A stretch of DNA of 64,000 nt, taken from NCBI GenBank assembly GCA_963835465.1, contig CAWIFR010000003.1, forward strand, positions 1-64,000. The letters run 5' to 3'. Below, in pieces: positions 7,764-17,624 of this stretch (position 1 is its first letter; the number at the start of each line of letters is the position of its first letter). The translations under genes were made by a program, and so were the position numbers. The notes beneath the pieces were generated by a model. That model saw only the letters and a list, made by a program, of their open reading frames with translations, had not been told where the DNA came from and searched no databases. The stretch comes from Bog-756 sp963835465. GTDB taxonomy: Bacteria; Actinomycetota; Acidimicrobiia; Acidimicrobiales; RAAP-2.

Positions 7764-9940
7764 ATGACCGCCGAACCGACCAACGACAGGAGCCACCGGG
7801 AAGTAAACGCGCCCGCAGCGAAGGTCGTCGCCGCCATGACACCCGAGGAGAAGCTGTGGTGCCTGGATGGCGACGCGCCGTTCTGGGCTGGACTCGTCTA
7901 TCTGAGCGAACAGGGCTATCACAAGAGCCCGTTCCGGGCTGCCCGGGTGGACCGGGTGGGCATGCCCGGATTCGCCTTCTCCGATGGCCCCCGGGGCGTC
8001 GTGGTGGACCAGGCCACCTGCTTCCCCGTGACCATGGCCCGAGGGGCAACCTGGGATGTGGACCTCGAAGAGCGCATCGGTGAGGCGATCGGCCTCGAGC
8101 TTCGGGCGGTGGGCGCCGACCTTTATGGGGGCGTCTGCGTCAACGTCTTGCGCCACCCTGCTTGGGGGCGCGCCCAGGAGACCTATGGCGAGGATCCCCA
8201 TCATGTCGGGGAGATGGGCGCCGCCCTCACGAGGGGGGTGCAGCGCCACGCGATGGCCTGCGTCAAGCATTTTGCCTGCAACTCGATGGAGAACGCCCGC
8301 TTCACGGTGGACATCACCGTGGACGAGGCGGCTCTTCACGACGTCTACCTTCCCCATTTCAAACGCATCGTGGATGAGGGCGTGGCCGTGGTGATGAGCG
8401 CCTACAACAGCGTCAACGGCGAGTGGTGCGGAGACAACCGGGGCCTGCTCACCGAGGTCCTGCGGGACGAGTGGGGATTTGAGGGGTTCGTCATCAGCGA
8501 CTGGATCTTGGGTCTCCGCGACGCTGGCCGCTCACTACACGCCGGACTCGACGTCGAGATGCCCTATCGGATGGTCCGGGCCCATCACCTGGCCGCCGCC
8601 CTCGAGCGGGGGACGCGACGTGGTCCGACGTGGACCGGGCCGTCGAGCGGATCGTGTCCACCCGACGACGGTTCTCCGAGGTGCTGGACACTCCAGACCC
8701 GGATCGGGGTGTGCTCGCGCAACCCGCACACCGCTCCTTGGCCCGCGAGGCGGCGGCCAAATCAGTCGTGTTGCTGCGCAACGAACCGGTCGCCGGGGTG
8801 CCGGTCCTCCCTCTCGTCCCCGAGCGCGTCTCCACGCTGGCCGTGCTGGGCAGCCTGGCCACCGCCGTCAACCTGGGTGACGGAGGATCGAGCGATGTGT
8901 GGGCGCCGAGCGTGGTCACTGTCGCCGACGGCCTGCGGACCGCCCTACCCGACGTCGAGATGCTGGTGTACGACGGGACCGAGCCGGAGAGTGCCGCTAC
9001 CACCGCGGCGCGTGCCGATGTGGCCCTGCTGGTTGTCGGCTACACCCGGCTTGACGAGGGGGAGTTCATCGGCGAGTTCGCCAGCGGCCACCTGACCCAC
9101 CTGTTCCCGGGTGAGGACGATCCAGCGCTGGTCGAACGGTTCACTGCCGAGATCGCCGTCGAGCGCACCATCGAGCCACCCGACCACGTGGAGGCACCTG
9201 CGGGCGGTGTGGGCTTCGCCGTGGGCGGCGACCGACGTTCCCTGCGCCTGCACGACAGCGACGTAGCCCTCGTCCGCGCCGTGGCCGCCGCCAATGCACG
9301 AACCGTGGTGGCCGTGGTCGCCGGCAGTGCCGTGGTGATGTCGGAGTGGGATGGCCTGGTGCCGGCGATCGCTCAGACGTGGTACTCGGGCATGGAGGGC
9401 GGCCATGGCCTGGCCGATGTGCTGCTGGGCCGGACCGACGCGACGGGTCGGCTCCCATTCAGCGTCCCCACCCAGCCGTCTGACCTACCCGACTTCGATC
9501 CTGACAGCACGGCCTTCACCTACGACTCCTGGCATGGCTACTGGCACCTGGCGCGACACGGGACCGCCCCGGCCTACCCATTCGGATTCGGTCTGAGCTA
9601 CACCACCTTCTCCCTCGAATCAGCGTCGGCCGACGTGGACGGTTCCGTCGTACGGATCCGAGCCGCCGTACGCAATGTCGGAGGAAGGCCCGGTACCGAT
9701 GTGGTCCAGGTGTACGGATGTCCGCTCTCCTCGTCCCGGCCCGAGCGACTGGTCGGCTTCAAACGTCTCGAGATCGGGACGGACCAGACCGCTGAGATCG
9801 ACCTCGTGTTGCCGGTTTCAGGCTTCGCCGAGCGTGACACGGCGCGGCACGCCATGGTGGTGAGACCCGGCGCCTACCGCATACGGGTGGCTCGGAACGC
9901 CACGGATCCCGGCTTCACCAGCGAGATCACCCTGCGGTAG
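7764..9940 (+). pseudogene. Glycoside hydrolase family 3 (beta-glucosidase-like), frameshifted
   Basis: After restoring one G the product is about 725 residues. The N-terminal TIM barrel (7764 to about 8607) shows DGPRGV, the family KHFACN block and GFVISDW, whose Asp is the expected catalytic nucleophile. The second alpha/beta domain and the fibronectin-III-like C-terminal domain (FGFGLSYTTF, then VRNVGGRPGTDVVQVY) are read in another frame from about 8613 onward. The break lies at a run of five G at 8608-8612; six G would join LERG to DATWSDVDRAVERIV without loss. It is therefore a one-base homopolymer loss, either a sequencing error or a recent mutation. The enzyme would cleave terminal beta-linked glucose or xylose; no signal peptide is visible, suggesting a cytoplasmic enzyme. 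Confidence 0.88.
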
Positions 9941-10029
9941 CGGTCGGGCCGGGACGCGTTCCCGATGGGTGGGCCATGATGGGTCGGGGCGGTGACCCGC
10001 CCCGACCAAATGCCCGACAAGGAGGCACC

Positions 10030-11298
10030 ATGGCGATCAATGTGACGCCGATACCCGGTTTGGACCCCGAGATCAACGACATCCGCCGACGCACCGCGGA
10101 CTTCATCAACACCGAGATCCTCCCCAACGAGGAGGTCCTTTGGCACACCCGGCGGGGTGCCGACCTGAGCGAGGAAGACCGCGAGGTTGGACGACGGCAG
10201 AGCATCGAGCTCCGTGAGACCATCAAGGCCAAGGTCAACGAGGCCGGGCTGTGGGCTCCCCACCTGCCCAAGGAGTACGGCGGCATGGGCCTCGACTTCC
10301 TGGCCACCGCCTACATGTACGAGATCCTGGCCTATGCGGTGGGCGCCTCCACCTTGTTCGGCATCGCCGCACCCAACTCGGGCAACTCCACCATCCTCGT
10401 CAAGTACGGCACCGAAGAGCAGAAGCGAAAGTGGCTGCTACCGCTCATCGAGGGCACGATGCAGTCGGGCTTCTCCATGACCGAACCCGACAACGCCGGC
10501 TCCGACCCCCGCTCGATCCAGACCGAAGCCGTCCGGGACGGGGACCATTGGGTCATCAACGGGCACAAGTGGTTCACCTCGAACGGCATCGACGCCGACT
10601 TCTTCATCGTGATGTGCCGGGCCAACGATCCCACCGGCGAGTTGGGTGCCCCCGGGCGGATGACCCAGATCATCGTGCCCACCAGCACCAAGGGTGTCAA
10701 CATCGTCCGGGGCATCGGGATCTTCGGCCACTCGACCTCAGACCACTGTGAGATCATCTACGAGAACGTCAGGGTCCCCGTCGAGAACACGTTGGGATTG
10801 GTGGGCCAGGGCCATCAGGCCGCCCAGGACCGCCTGGGAGCCGGCCGGGTCTACCACTGCATGAACTCGGTGGGGCAAATGTGGCGGGCATTCGACCTCA
10901 TGGTGGAACGGGCCCTGACCCGAGAGGTGCATGGTGGACTGCTGAAGGACAAGCAGTTCATCCAGGGGTTCATCGCCGAGTCCTACATGGACGTGCAGTC
11001 GGCCCGGCTCATGACGATCAACGCCGCCGAGAAGGTTGCCAACGGTGATCCCGATGTCCGGACGGCCATCTCGGCCATCAAGGTGTTCGTGCCCGCGGCG
11101 TACCACCGGGTGGTGGATCGCGCCATCCAGGTATGGGGAGGTGCCGGGGTGAGCAACGATCTTCCTCTGGCCCAGATGTACCTGACCGCCCGGGTCCTGC
11201 GACTGGCCGACGGACCTGACGAGGTGCACAAGATCCTCATGGCCAAGAACATCCTCCACCGCTACGAGCAGGGCGACACCTGGAACTTCGGGAACTGA
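10030..11298 (+). CDS. Acyl-CoA dehydrogenase family protein
   Basis: A 422-residue flavoprotein of the acyl-CoA dehydrogenase fold, similar in length to family members. The N-terminal helical domain is followed by the FAD-binding block GFSMTEPDNAGSDPRSIQT and the middle beta domain with WVINGHKWFTSNG. The C-terminal helices include QVWGGAGVSNDLPLAQMY and the ending LADGPDEVHKILMAKNIL, both typical. The ATG at 10030 has a near-perfect AGGAGG 6 bases upstream, which fixes the start. It should oxidise an acyl-CoA thioester at the alpha-beta bond and pass electrons to an electron-transfer flavoprotein. The substrate chain length cannot be read from the sequence. Confidence 0.93.
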   Translation: MAINVTPIPGLDPEINDIRRRTADFINTEILPNEEVLWHTRRGADLSEEDREVGRRQSIELRETIKAKVNEAGLWAPHLPKEYGGMGLDFLATAYMYEILAYAVGASTLFGIAAPNSGNSTILVKYGTEEQKRKWLLPLIEGTMQSGFSMTEPDNAGSDPRSIQTEAVRDGDHWVINGHKWFTSNGIDADFFIVMCRANDPTGELGAPGRMTQIIVPTSTKGVNIVRGIGIFGHSTSDHCEIIYENVRVPVENTLGLVGQGHQAAQDRLGAGRVYHCMNSVGQMWRAFDLMVERALTREVHGGLLKDKQFIQGFIAESYMDVQSARLMTINAAEKVANGDPDVRTAISAIKVFVPAAYHRVVDRAIQVWGGAGVSNDLPLAQMYLTARVLRLADGPDEVHKILMAKNILHRYEQGDTWNFGN

Positions 11299-11412
11299 CC
11301 GAGGTCGTGGGGGCAGGCCCGTCCCGGACGTGCCAGTCTGGGAGCTCACCCGACGCCGCTGCCGCTGCTCCTCGGCGATGAGCGGTGCGCCCTGGACGAG
11401 AAGGAGCCCGCC

Positions 11413-12183
11413 ATGCCCACTCGAACCTCGTATCAGCCCGGAACCCCTTCCTGGGTCGACCTGGCCAGTCCCGATCTGACCGCCTCAGCCTCCTTCTACG
11501 CCTCGCTGTTCGGCTGGAGCGCGGAGGACCAGGGTCCCGAGGCCGGGCACTACCACATGTTCGAAAAGGACGGTGCGGCCGTGGCCGGTGCCGGTCCCAT
11601 CATGATGGAGGGCCAACCTCCGGCATGGACCACCTACGTCTCGGTCGCCGATGCTGACGACGCCATCGCCAAGATCAAGGCCGCCGGAGGCACGGTCTTC
11701 GTCGAGCCCATGGACGTGCTCGATGTGGGCCGCATGGCCGTCTTCGCCGATCCCAGCGGGGCGGCCGCTGCCGTGTGGCAACCACGCCGCCACATCGGAG
11801 CCGGCCTGGTGAACGAGCCGGGAGCCCTGGTGTGGAACGAGCTGTCCACCCGGGACCTCCAGGCGGCCACGAGCTTCTACAGCGAGGTGTTTGGTTGGGA
11901 GGCGGCGCCGAGCGGGGCCACCGGGATGGAGTACACCGAGTGGAAGCTCAACGGCGAGGTCATCGGAGGCATGATGGCCATGCCCGCCGATGTGCCACCC
12001 GAGGTGCCGTCCTACTGGTTGGCTTACTTCGGTACCGCGGACTGCGACGCCACCGTGGCCGAGGCCACTGGCCTCGGGGGGACCTTGATCGTCGGGCCCA
12101 TCGACATCCCGATCGGCCGGTTCGCCGTGCTGTCAGATCCCACCGGGGCCATGTTCGCGGTGGTCGCGTTGGCCTCGTCCTGA
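11413..12183 (+). CDS. VOC (glyoxalase-fold) family protein, two domains
   Basis: A 256-residue protein built of two tandem vicinal-oxygen-chelate modules (about residues 8-120 and 130-255). Each starts with a segment of the type WVDLASPDLTASASFYASLFGW or WNELSTRDLQAATSFYSEVFGW, and each ends in a strand such as VGRMAVFADPSGAAAAVWQP. GAGAAGGAG precedes the ATG. Members of this group are annotated as glyoxalase/bleomycin-resistance/hydroxylase-like; the actual reaction is not predictable. It lies 114 bases after the acyl-CoA dehydrogenase gene and 59 bases before gabT, all in the same direction. Confidence 0.9.
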   Translation: MPTRTSYQPGTPSWVDLASPDLTASASFYASLFGWSAEDQGPEAGHYHMFEKDGAAVAGAGPIMMEGQPPAWTTYVSVADADDAIAKIKAAGGTVFVEPMDVLDVGRMAVFADPSGAAAAVWQPRRHIGAGLVNEPGALVWNELSTRDLQAATSFYSEVFGWEAAPSGATGMEYTEWKLNGEVIGGMMAMPADVPPEVPSYWLAYFGTADCDATVAEATGLGGTLIVGPIDIPIGRFAVLSDPTGAMFAVVALASS

Positions 12184-12242
12184 CCCGGGCTCCAGCCGTC
12201 TCGGACCCAACGAACCCGTCCACCTCCGATACGGTCTTTCCT

Positions 12243-13586
12243 GTGGAACCTTCCTCGATCAAGCAGCGGCGCAATGTGGTCACCGAGCTTCCCGGGCCCC
12301 GCTCAGCCGCCCTGGACCGGAGGCGCACCTCGGCCGTGGCCGCCGGCGTCTCCAGCTCGTTTCCCGTGTACATCGCCGAAGCGTCGGGGGCGGTACTGGT
12401 GGACGTGGACGGCAACTCACTCATCGACCTCGGCTCGGGGATCGCCGTCGTCAGCGTGGGGCATGCCGCGCCCCGGGTGGTCGATGCCGTGCAGGCCCAG
12501 GTCGAGCGGTTCAGTCACACCTGCTTCATGGTCACTCCCTACGAGGAGTACGTGGCCGTGTGCGAGGCGCTCAACCAGCGGACACCGGGCACCCACGAGA
12601 AACGGACAGCACTGTTCAACTCGGGGGCCGAGGCCGTCGAGAACGCCGTGAAGATCGCCCGCCACGTCACCGGCCGCCAGGCCGTGGTGGTCTTCGACCA
12701 CGCCTACCACGGCCGGACCAACCTTACGATGGCTCTGACGGCGAAGAACATGCCCTATCGAGAGAAGTTCGGCCCGTTCGCCCCCGAGATCTATCGGGTG
12801 CCCATGTCCTACCCGATGCGGGACCCTGCCGGGATGACGGGCCAGGATGCCGCCGCCCGGGCCATCGAGCTGATTGAACGGCAGGTCGGAGCAGACAACG
12901 TGGCCTGCGTGCTCATTGAGCCCATTCAGGGTGAGGGTGGCTTTGTCGTACCTGCTCCGGGCTTCCTGGCCACCTTGGCTGACTGGGCGGAGGGTGCGGG
13001 AGCCCTGTTCGTGGCCGACGAGATCCAGACCGGCTTCTGCCGTACCGGGGACTGGTTCGCCTGCGAGCACGAGGTGGTCGTGCCCGACCTGATCACCACG
13101 GCCAAGGCACTGGCCGGAGGCATGCCGCTGGCTGCGGTCACCGGTCGTTCCGCCCTGATGGACGGTGTGCACTCGGGGGGTCTGGGCGGTACCTACGGCG
13201 GCAATCCGGTCGCCTGTGCGGCGGCGATGGCCTCGATCCGCACCATGGAGGACGAAGGACTGGCCGAGGCGGCCGCACGCATCGGCGAGACCATCGGCTC
13301 CACCCTTCGGACCCTCGAGGCCGACCTGCCGGGTGTCGGGGACGTGCGTGGTCGGGGGGCGATGATGGCCCTGGAGCTGGTCCGTCCCGGGACCTTGGAG
13401 CCCGATGCCGACGCCACGCGGCAGATCGTCCAGGCCTGTCATCGTGCCGGCGTCGTGGTCCTGTCCTGTGGGAGCTTCGGCAACGTGATCCGGCTGCTCC
13501 CACCCCTGGTCATCGACGAAGCGCTCCTGGCCGACGGGCTGGAGGTCCTGGCCTCGGTCGTCACCGATGTGCTGAGGGGCCGCTGA
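12243..13586 (+). CDS. gabT: 4-aminobutyrate aminotransferase (class III, PLP)
   Basis: A 447-residue class III aminotransferase, the same length as actinobacterial GabT. The N-terminus has PGPRSAALDRRR, followed by FNSGAEAVENAVKIAR (cofactor phosphate binding), FDHAYHGRTNLTMALT, EPIQGEGGF and VADEIQTGFCRTG (Asp contacts the pyridine nitrogen). The PLP lysine is Lys288 in LITTAKALAGGMPLA. The GTG at 12243 is taken as start because family homology begins there, though its ribosome site is weak. It converts 4-aminobutyrate and 2-oxoglutarate into succinate semialdehyde and glutamate. An aldehyde dehydrogenase gene 4 kb downstream (17625) could supply the next step, but the two are not in one operon. 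Confidence 0.9.
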   Translation: MEPSSIKQRRNVVTELPGPRSAALDRRRTSAVAAGVSSSFPVYIAEASGAVLVDVDGNSLIDLGSGIAVVSVGHAAPRVVDAVQAQVERFSHTCFMVTPYEEYVAVCEALNQRTPGTHEKRTALFNSGAEAVENAVKIARHVTGRQAVVVFDHAYHGRTNLTMALTAKNMPYREKFGPFAPEIYRVPMSYPMRDPAGMTGQDAAARAIELIERQVGADNVACVLIEPIQGEGGFVVPAPGFLATLADWAEGAGALFVADEIQTGFCRTGDWFACEHEVVVPDLITTAKALAGGMPLAAVTGRSALMDGVHSGGLGGTYGGNPVACAAAMASIRTMEDEGLAEAAARIGETIGSTLRTLEADLPGVGDVRGRGAMMALELVRPGTLEPDADATRQIVQACHRAGVVVLSCGSFGNVIRLLPPLVIDEALLADGLEVLASVVTDVLRGR

Positions 13587-13621
13587 CCAAGCCCTGTCCG
13601 CTTCGGCAAGCCCGCGAGAAG

Positions 13622-14224
13622 TCAGCGGGGCCGGTGGGGCAATGCGGCCTGGGCCGCGGCAAGCCCGGCATCGAGCAGCTGGATCTCGTGGCCGGCGTCA
13701 CGGGTGAGGTCGGTGACCTGCTGGGCATTGGCGTCACTTGCCGAGACCACCGCCGCCCGTTGTACGTCGCCGGCGGCCCGGATGACGTCGTGGACCTGGG
13801 TCCGGAGCTCCATCGGCACCGGTCCGGCCGGCTCGACCCGCAGCACTTTGTCGAGATCCATCGCCGCAGCCTGCAGACGTCGGCACAGTGACGGGAGCTC
13901 GGCGGTGGGGGCACTGACCTCGGCTGCGGCCCTCACGGCCGCCTCGGCCCTGTCGACCGCCCGCCACATCTCTTTGCGGGCCCGACCGGGCGTCCATTGG
14001 GCCACCTCGTCAGGAGATGTCGTCTCGCCCCCGCGCCGACGGCGGACCGCGGTGGCCTCCCACAGGGCCGTGGCGCCGATCACTGCACCGTGGGAGTGGA
14101 AGGCCCGCCATTTGCGACGGGCCACCCGCCACAGCAGGAAACCGGTGACCATCAGGCCGGCCACCATCAGCGCGAAGAACATCGCTGTCCCCGCCAGCAG
14201 TGGCACCCACAGAGAAGCACTCAC
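13622..14224 (-). CDS. Single-TM hypothetical protein with alpha-helical cytoplasmic tail
   Basis: A 200-residue protein with one N-terminal TM helix (about residues 6-34) followed by a basic stretch (RRKWRAFHSH) and a long Ala/Glu/Arg-rich, probably helical region to the C-terminus. Two Leu/Ala-rich segments (about 85-130 and 140-195) could form a coiled coil. It is convergent with gabT and lies 46 bases downstream of the phosphatase gene on the same strand, so the two may be co-transcribed. I do not recognise the family and see no catalytic motif. Confidence 0.7.
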   Translation of the reverse strand: MSASLWVPLLAGTAMFFALMVAGLMVTGFLLWRVARRKWRAFHSHGAVIGATALWEATAVRRRRGGETTSPDEVAQWTPGRARKEMWRAVDRAEAAVRAAAEVSAPTAELPSLCRRLQAAAMDLDKVLRVEPAGPVPMELRTQVHDVIRAAGDVQRAAVVSASDANAQQVTDLTRDAGHEIQLLDAGLAAAQAALPHRPR

Positions 14225-14269
14225 GGAGTCAGTGTAGAGGGAGCACGGGGCCGAGGGGCATCCCCACCC

Positions 14270-15058
14270 CTAGGGCTGGGCGTCGCCGGGTCGGGCCGAG
14301 ACGAGCAGTGTGTCCCGCATCCGGTCGATCGAGGCCGGCCCCACGCCGGCGGCCGACGCCCAGCCCTCGGCACCGCCGAACTGTCGGTGCAGGACGTCCA
14401 GGAACCGTTCCATGGTGGAGGACTGGACCGTGAACCGTGACGGGGGCACCTTGGCCAAGCGGGCCTCGAAGCCGGGGTCTCGCCGATATCGGTCGAGGAT
14501 CAGCTCCATGCGCTCCCCGGTGAGCAGGTAGTCGGCCACGATCACCTCTGGGGCTACCCCCATCAGGTCGAGCACCAGCGCGGCCAGCACCCCTGTGCGA
14601 TCCTTGCCCGCCGCGCAGTGGAAGACCAGCGGGTAGCTGGCCGGCTCCCCCAGGATGGTCAGGGCTTCGACCAGGGCTGATGCACCCACCTCGAGATACC
14701 AGAGGTACCGAGCGGACAAGTCGTCGCCCTCAGGGGCGGCCATGGCCTCCCCGGCCTCGCCACCCGGCCCCTCTCGGATCACCGACAGGTGCCGGTAGCC
14801 GATGGCCTCGGGCTCCAGCGGTCCCCGTCCGGTCTGCTCCAACTCCCTCGGCGTGCGCAGGTCGACCACGGTGGCCAGGCCCATTTCCCGCAAACGCCGG
14901 ACGTCGGGCGACGTCAGTTCGTGCAGCGTGTCACTCCGGAACAGGGTGCCCCAACGGGTCACCTGGCCCTCAGCCGTCGGATAGCCGCCCAGGTCGCGGA
15001 AGTTGAAGGCCCCGTCGAGGGCGATGAGTCGGTCCGGTCGGTCCACGCCCCTCATCAT
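14270..15058 (-). CDS. Tyrosine/serine protein phosphatase (PtpB-like)
   Basis: A 262-residue phosphatase. The N-terminus has FNFRDLGGYPT, characteristic of the PtpB/tyrosine phosphatase 2 family. The active-site loop is HCAAGKDRTG (Cys-X5-Arg), with Cys as nucleophile and Arg binding the phosphate; the lysine and aspartate inside the loop (AGKDR) are those associated with dual or lipid phosphatase activity in this family. The tandem ATG at 15058/15055 is taken as start; a TTG at 15076 is in frame. It would remove phosphate from proteins or phosphoinositides. Downstream on the same strand is the TM hypothetical protein. Confidence 0.88.
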   Translation of the reverse strand: MMRGVDRPDRLIALDGAFNFRDLGGYPTAEGQVTRWGTLFRSDTLHELTSPDVRRLREMGLATVVDLRTPRELEQTGRGPLEPEAIGYRHLSVIREGPGGEAGEAMAAPEGDDLSARYLWYLEVGASALVEALTILGEPASYPLVFHCAAGKDRTGVLAALVLDLMGVAPEVIVADYLLTGERMELILDRYRRDPGFEARLAKVPPSRFTVQSSTMERFLDVLHRQFGGAEGWASAAGVGPASIDRMRDTLLVSARPGDAQP

Positions 15059-15324
15059 GGCCGATCCGAGCCGCAATCCCGGCCCGGCGGTTGCCGCGGG
15101 CCGGAAGTACCGGAACCTTCCGACCCGCCCTGATGGGGCGGTGCCGATGATGCGATGGACCAGAGATCGACCAGATGCCCGATCAGATCGGCGAGAATGG
15201 GCCCTAGGGTCGGCGGGATGCCCGGCCGCTCAGTGGTCCCAGGCCGCTCCGTCGTTCCCGGCCCTGGCCGTCCCGAGCATTGATCATTGACCTGCGAATT
15301 CAGACAACCTAGGAGTCTCCTGCA

Positions 15325-17580
15325 ATGAAGCGCCTTGCCTCGTGGTGCGTACGTCATCGAGTCATCGTGTTGCTGTTGTGGCTGGCCGCCCTCGTCCTGG
15401 CCAGCGGAATCTCCCAGTCAGTGGGTACGGCGTACTCAAACAGCTTCTCCCTGCCCAACACCGAGTCGACCAATGCCCTGGCCCTGCTCCAGGCAGCGGC
15501 TCCTGCCGTAGCCGGCGATCGGGAGCAGATCGTCTTCCACACCACCGACGGCACCAAGGTCACGGACCCCTCGGTCGAGGCCACGGTCAACACCATGTTG
15601 GGCAAGATCAAGGCGCTCCCCCACGTATCCACCATCACCAGCCCGTTCGACCCCTTGGGGGCGAGCCAGGTGAGCGCCAACGGTAGGACGGCCTTCGCCA
15701 CCGTCACCTTCGACGAGCTGTCCCAAAACATCTCTACGAACGAGGCCAAGACCTTCGTGAGCACCGCCCAGACCGCCATCGGCCCCAACCTCCAGGTGGC
15801 GGTGGCCGGTCAGGTGGCCGAAGCGGCGGACCGGGTCTCCTTCGGGGGCACCGGGCTAGGCATCATCTTGGCCGGCATCGTCCTCTTGCTGGTCTTCGGG
15901 TCCATCTTTGCCATGGCCCTCCCGCTGGTGTCGGCGCTGGCCTCACTGGGCACCGCCATCGGCGTGATCGGCCTCCTCAGTCACGTCCTGAAGATGCCCC
16001 AATTCTCGACCGAGCTGGTCCTGCTCATCGGTCTGGGCGTCGGGGTGGACTACGCACTGTTCATCGTCACGCGTCACCGACAGGGACTGATCGCCGGCAA
16101 CGACTTGGAGTCCTCCATCGCCAACGCCGTCAACACCTCGGGTCGGGCCGTCCTGTTCGCCGGGATCATCGTGTGCATCGCCTTGCTCGGCATGTTCGCT
16201 CTCGGCGTGTCGTTCCTGTACGGGCTGGCCATCGCCGCCGCCCTGGGGGTGGCCTTCACCATGGTCGCCGCCCTCACCCTCCTCCCGGCCCTCTTGGGGT
16301 TCATCGGCCCTCGGGTCCTGAGCCGCAAGCAGAAGAAGAACCTGGCCGTCAACGGCCCTCGGGTGGTCGGGGCGGGCACCAAGGGCTTCTGGCCCAAGTG
16401 GGCGGACTTCATCCGTCGACGCCCGGTGCTTCCGGCGGTGGTGGCCCTCCTCATCGTGGTGTTGGTGGCCTTGCCCTTCTTCTCGCTCCGCCTCGGCTCC
16501 TCCGATCAGGGGAACGACCCGGTGGGTACGACGACCCGCGAGGCCTACGACCTGTTGGCCCAGGGCTTCGGGCCCGGATTCAACGGACCTCTCTTGCTCG
16601 TGACCCAGAACTCGGGCCCAGCCGACACCACCACCATCCAGCACCTGGCGGACGAGGTGGGCAACCAGCCCAACGTGGCCAAGGTGGTCGCCCCTATCTC
16701 CCTGCCCACCAAGGACGGCAAGACCGTCTCCCTGGTCACGGTCTACCCCCAGTCCTCCCCACAGGCCGCGGCCACCACCGATCTCATCGACCACCTCCGC
16801 ACCGACACCATCCCCGCCGCCGTCAGCGGGAGCGGCGTCGAGGTCTACGTGGGTGGCAACACCGCCATCTTCGTCGACTTCGCCAGGGTGCTCTCCTCCA
16901 AGCTTCCTCTCTTCATCGGCCTGGTGGTCGTGCTGTCCTTCCTCCTGCTGGCCATGGTCTTCCGAAGCATCGTGATTCCCCTGACCGCCGCAGCGATGAA
17001 CCTGCTCTCGATCGGGGCCGCCTTCGGCATCCTGGTGGCGGTGTTCCAGTGGGGCTGGCTGTCCACGGTGTTCCAAGTGGGCAAGACGGGCCCGGTGGAG
17101 GCCTTCTTGCCGGTCATGCTGTTCGCCATCCTGTTCGGTCTGTCCATGGACTACGAGGTCTTCCTGATCAGCCGCATCCAAGAGGAGTGGTTGCGTTCCG
17201 GTGACAACCGCACCGCGGTCCGCAACGGCCTGGCCGCTACCGGCAAGACCATCACCGCGGCCGCGCTCATCATGATCCTGGTATTCGCTTCGTTCATCCT
17301 CGGCGGCATCCGGGTCATCAAGGAGTTCGGCCTGGGGTTGGCCGGCGGGATCTTTGTCGATGCCTTCCTCATCCGGATGGCGGTGGTACCTGCGCTGATG
17401 TTCCTGTTCGGAAGGGCAAACTGGTGGTTCCCAGGGTGGCTCGATCGGATCCTCCCCCACGTGTCCGTCGACCCCGAGCTACCCCCATCGGGCGGAGGAA
17501 CCGACGACTCCCCCGACCAACCCCAGGCGCCCAGTGGGCCGGCCGATCCGGTCGAGCCCGAGCCGGTGCCGGCTGTCTGA
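15325..17580 (+). CDS. MMPL/RND-family transporter
   Basis: A 751-residue membrane protein of the MMPL (HAE3-like) family. TM1 (about residues 9-30) is followed by a periplasmic domain, a block of five TM helices (about 175-345) containing the GVGVDYALFIVTRHR motif of TM4, a second periplasmic domain, and a second block of TM helices (about 525-710) with the matching FGLSMDYEVFLISRI motif. These paired D-Y motifs carry the proton-relay Asp in the family. The C-terminus is a Pro/Asp-rich tail. AGGAG lies 9 bases before the ATG. It likely exports lipids or hydrophobic compounds using the proton gradient; the substrate is unknown. Confidence 0.93.
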   Translation: MKRLASWCVRHRVIVLLLWLAALVLASGISQSVGTAYSNSFSLPNTESTNALALLQAAAPAVAGDREQIVFHTTDGTKVTDPSVEATVNTMLGKIKALPHVSTITSPFDPLGASQVSANGRTAFATVTFDELSQNISTNEAKTFVSTAQTAIGPNLQVAVAGQVAEAADRVSFGGTGLGIILAGIVLLLVFGSIFAMALPLVSALASLGTAIGVIGLLSHVLKMPQFSTELVLLIGLGVGVDYALFIVTRHRQGLIAGNDLESSIANAVNTSGRAVLFAGIIVCIALLGMFALGVSFLYGLAIAAALGVAFTMVAALTLLPALLGFIGPRVLSRKQKKNLAVNGPRVVGAGTKGFWPKWADFIRRRPVLPAVVALLIVVLVALPFFSLRLGSSDQGNDPVGTTTREAYDLLAQGFGPGFNGPLLLVTQNSGPADTTTIQHLADEVGNQPNVAKVVAPISLPTKDGKTVSLVTVYPQSSPQAAATTDLIDHLRTDTIPAAVSGSGVEVYVGGNTAIFVDFARVLSSKLPLFIGLVVVLSFLLLAMVFRSIVIPLTAAAMNLLSIGAAFGILVAVFQWGWLSTVFQVGKTGPVEAFLPVMLFAILFGLSMDYEVFLISRIQEEWLRSGDNRTAVRNGLAATGKTITAAALIMILVFASFILGGIRVIKEFGLGLAGGIFVDAFLIRMAVVPALMFLFGRANWWFPGWLDRILPHVSVDPELPPSGGGTDDSPDQPQAPSGPADPVEPEPVPAV

Positions 17581-17624
17581 GGTAGCGTTTCCCTCCAGCG
17601 GCGGGCGACGACTGGGGGAGCCAC

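Noticed and set aside
12417..13442. 341-codon minus-strand frame opposite gabT
   Set aside because: No recognisable domain; gabT has all PLP-enzyme motifs.
15077..15324. Minus-strand frame with repeated Thr-Glu-Arg-Pro-Gly before the MMPL gene
   Set aside because: Short, low-complexity, no ribosome site; treated as intergenic.
15943..17460. 505-codon minus-strand frame opposite the MMPL gene
   Set aside because: Repetitive acidic/His/Gln-rich shadow of a membrane-protein gene with strong family motifs on the plus strand.
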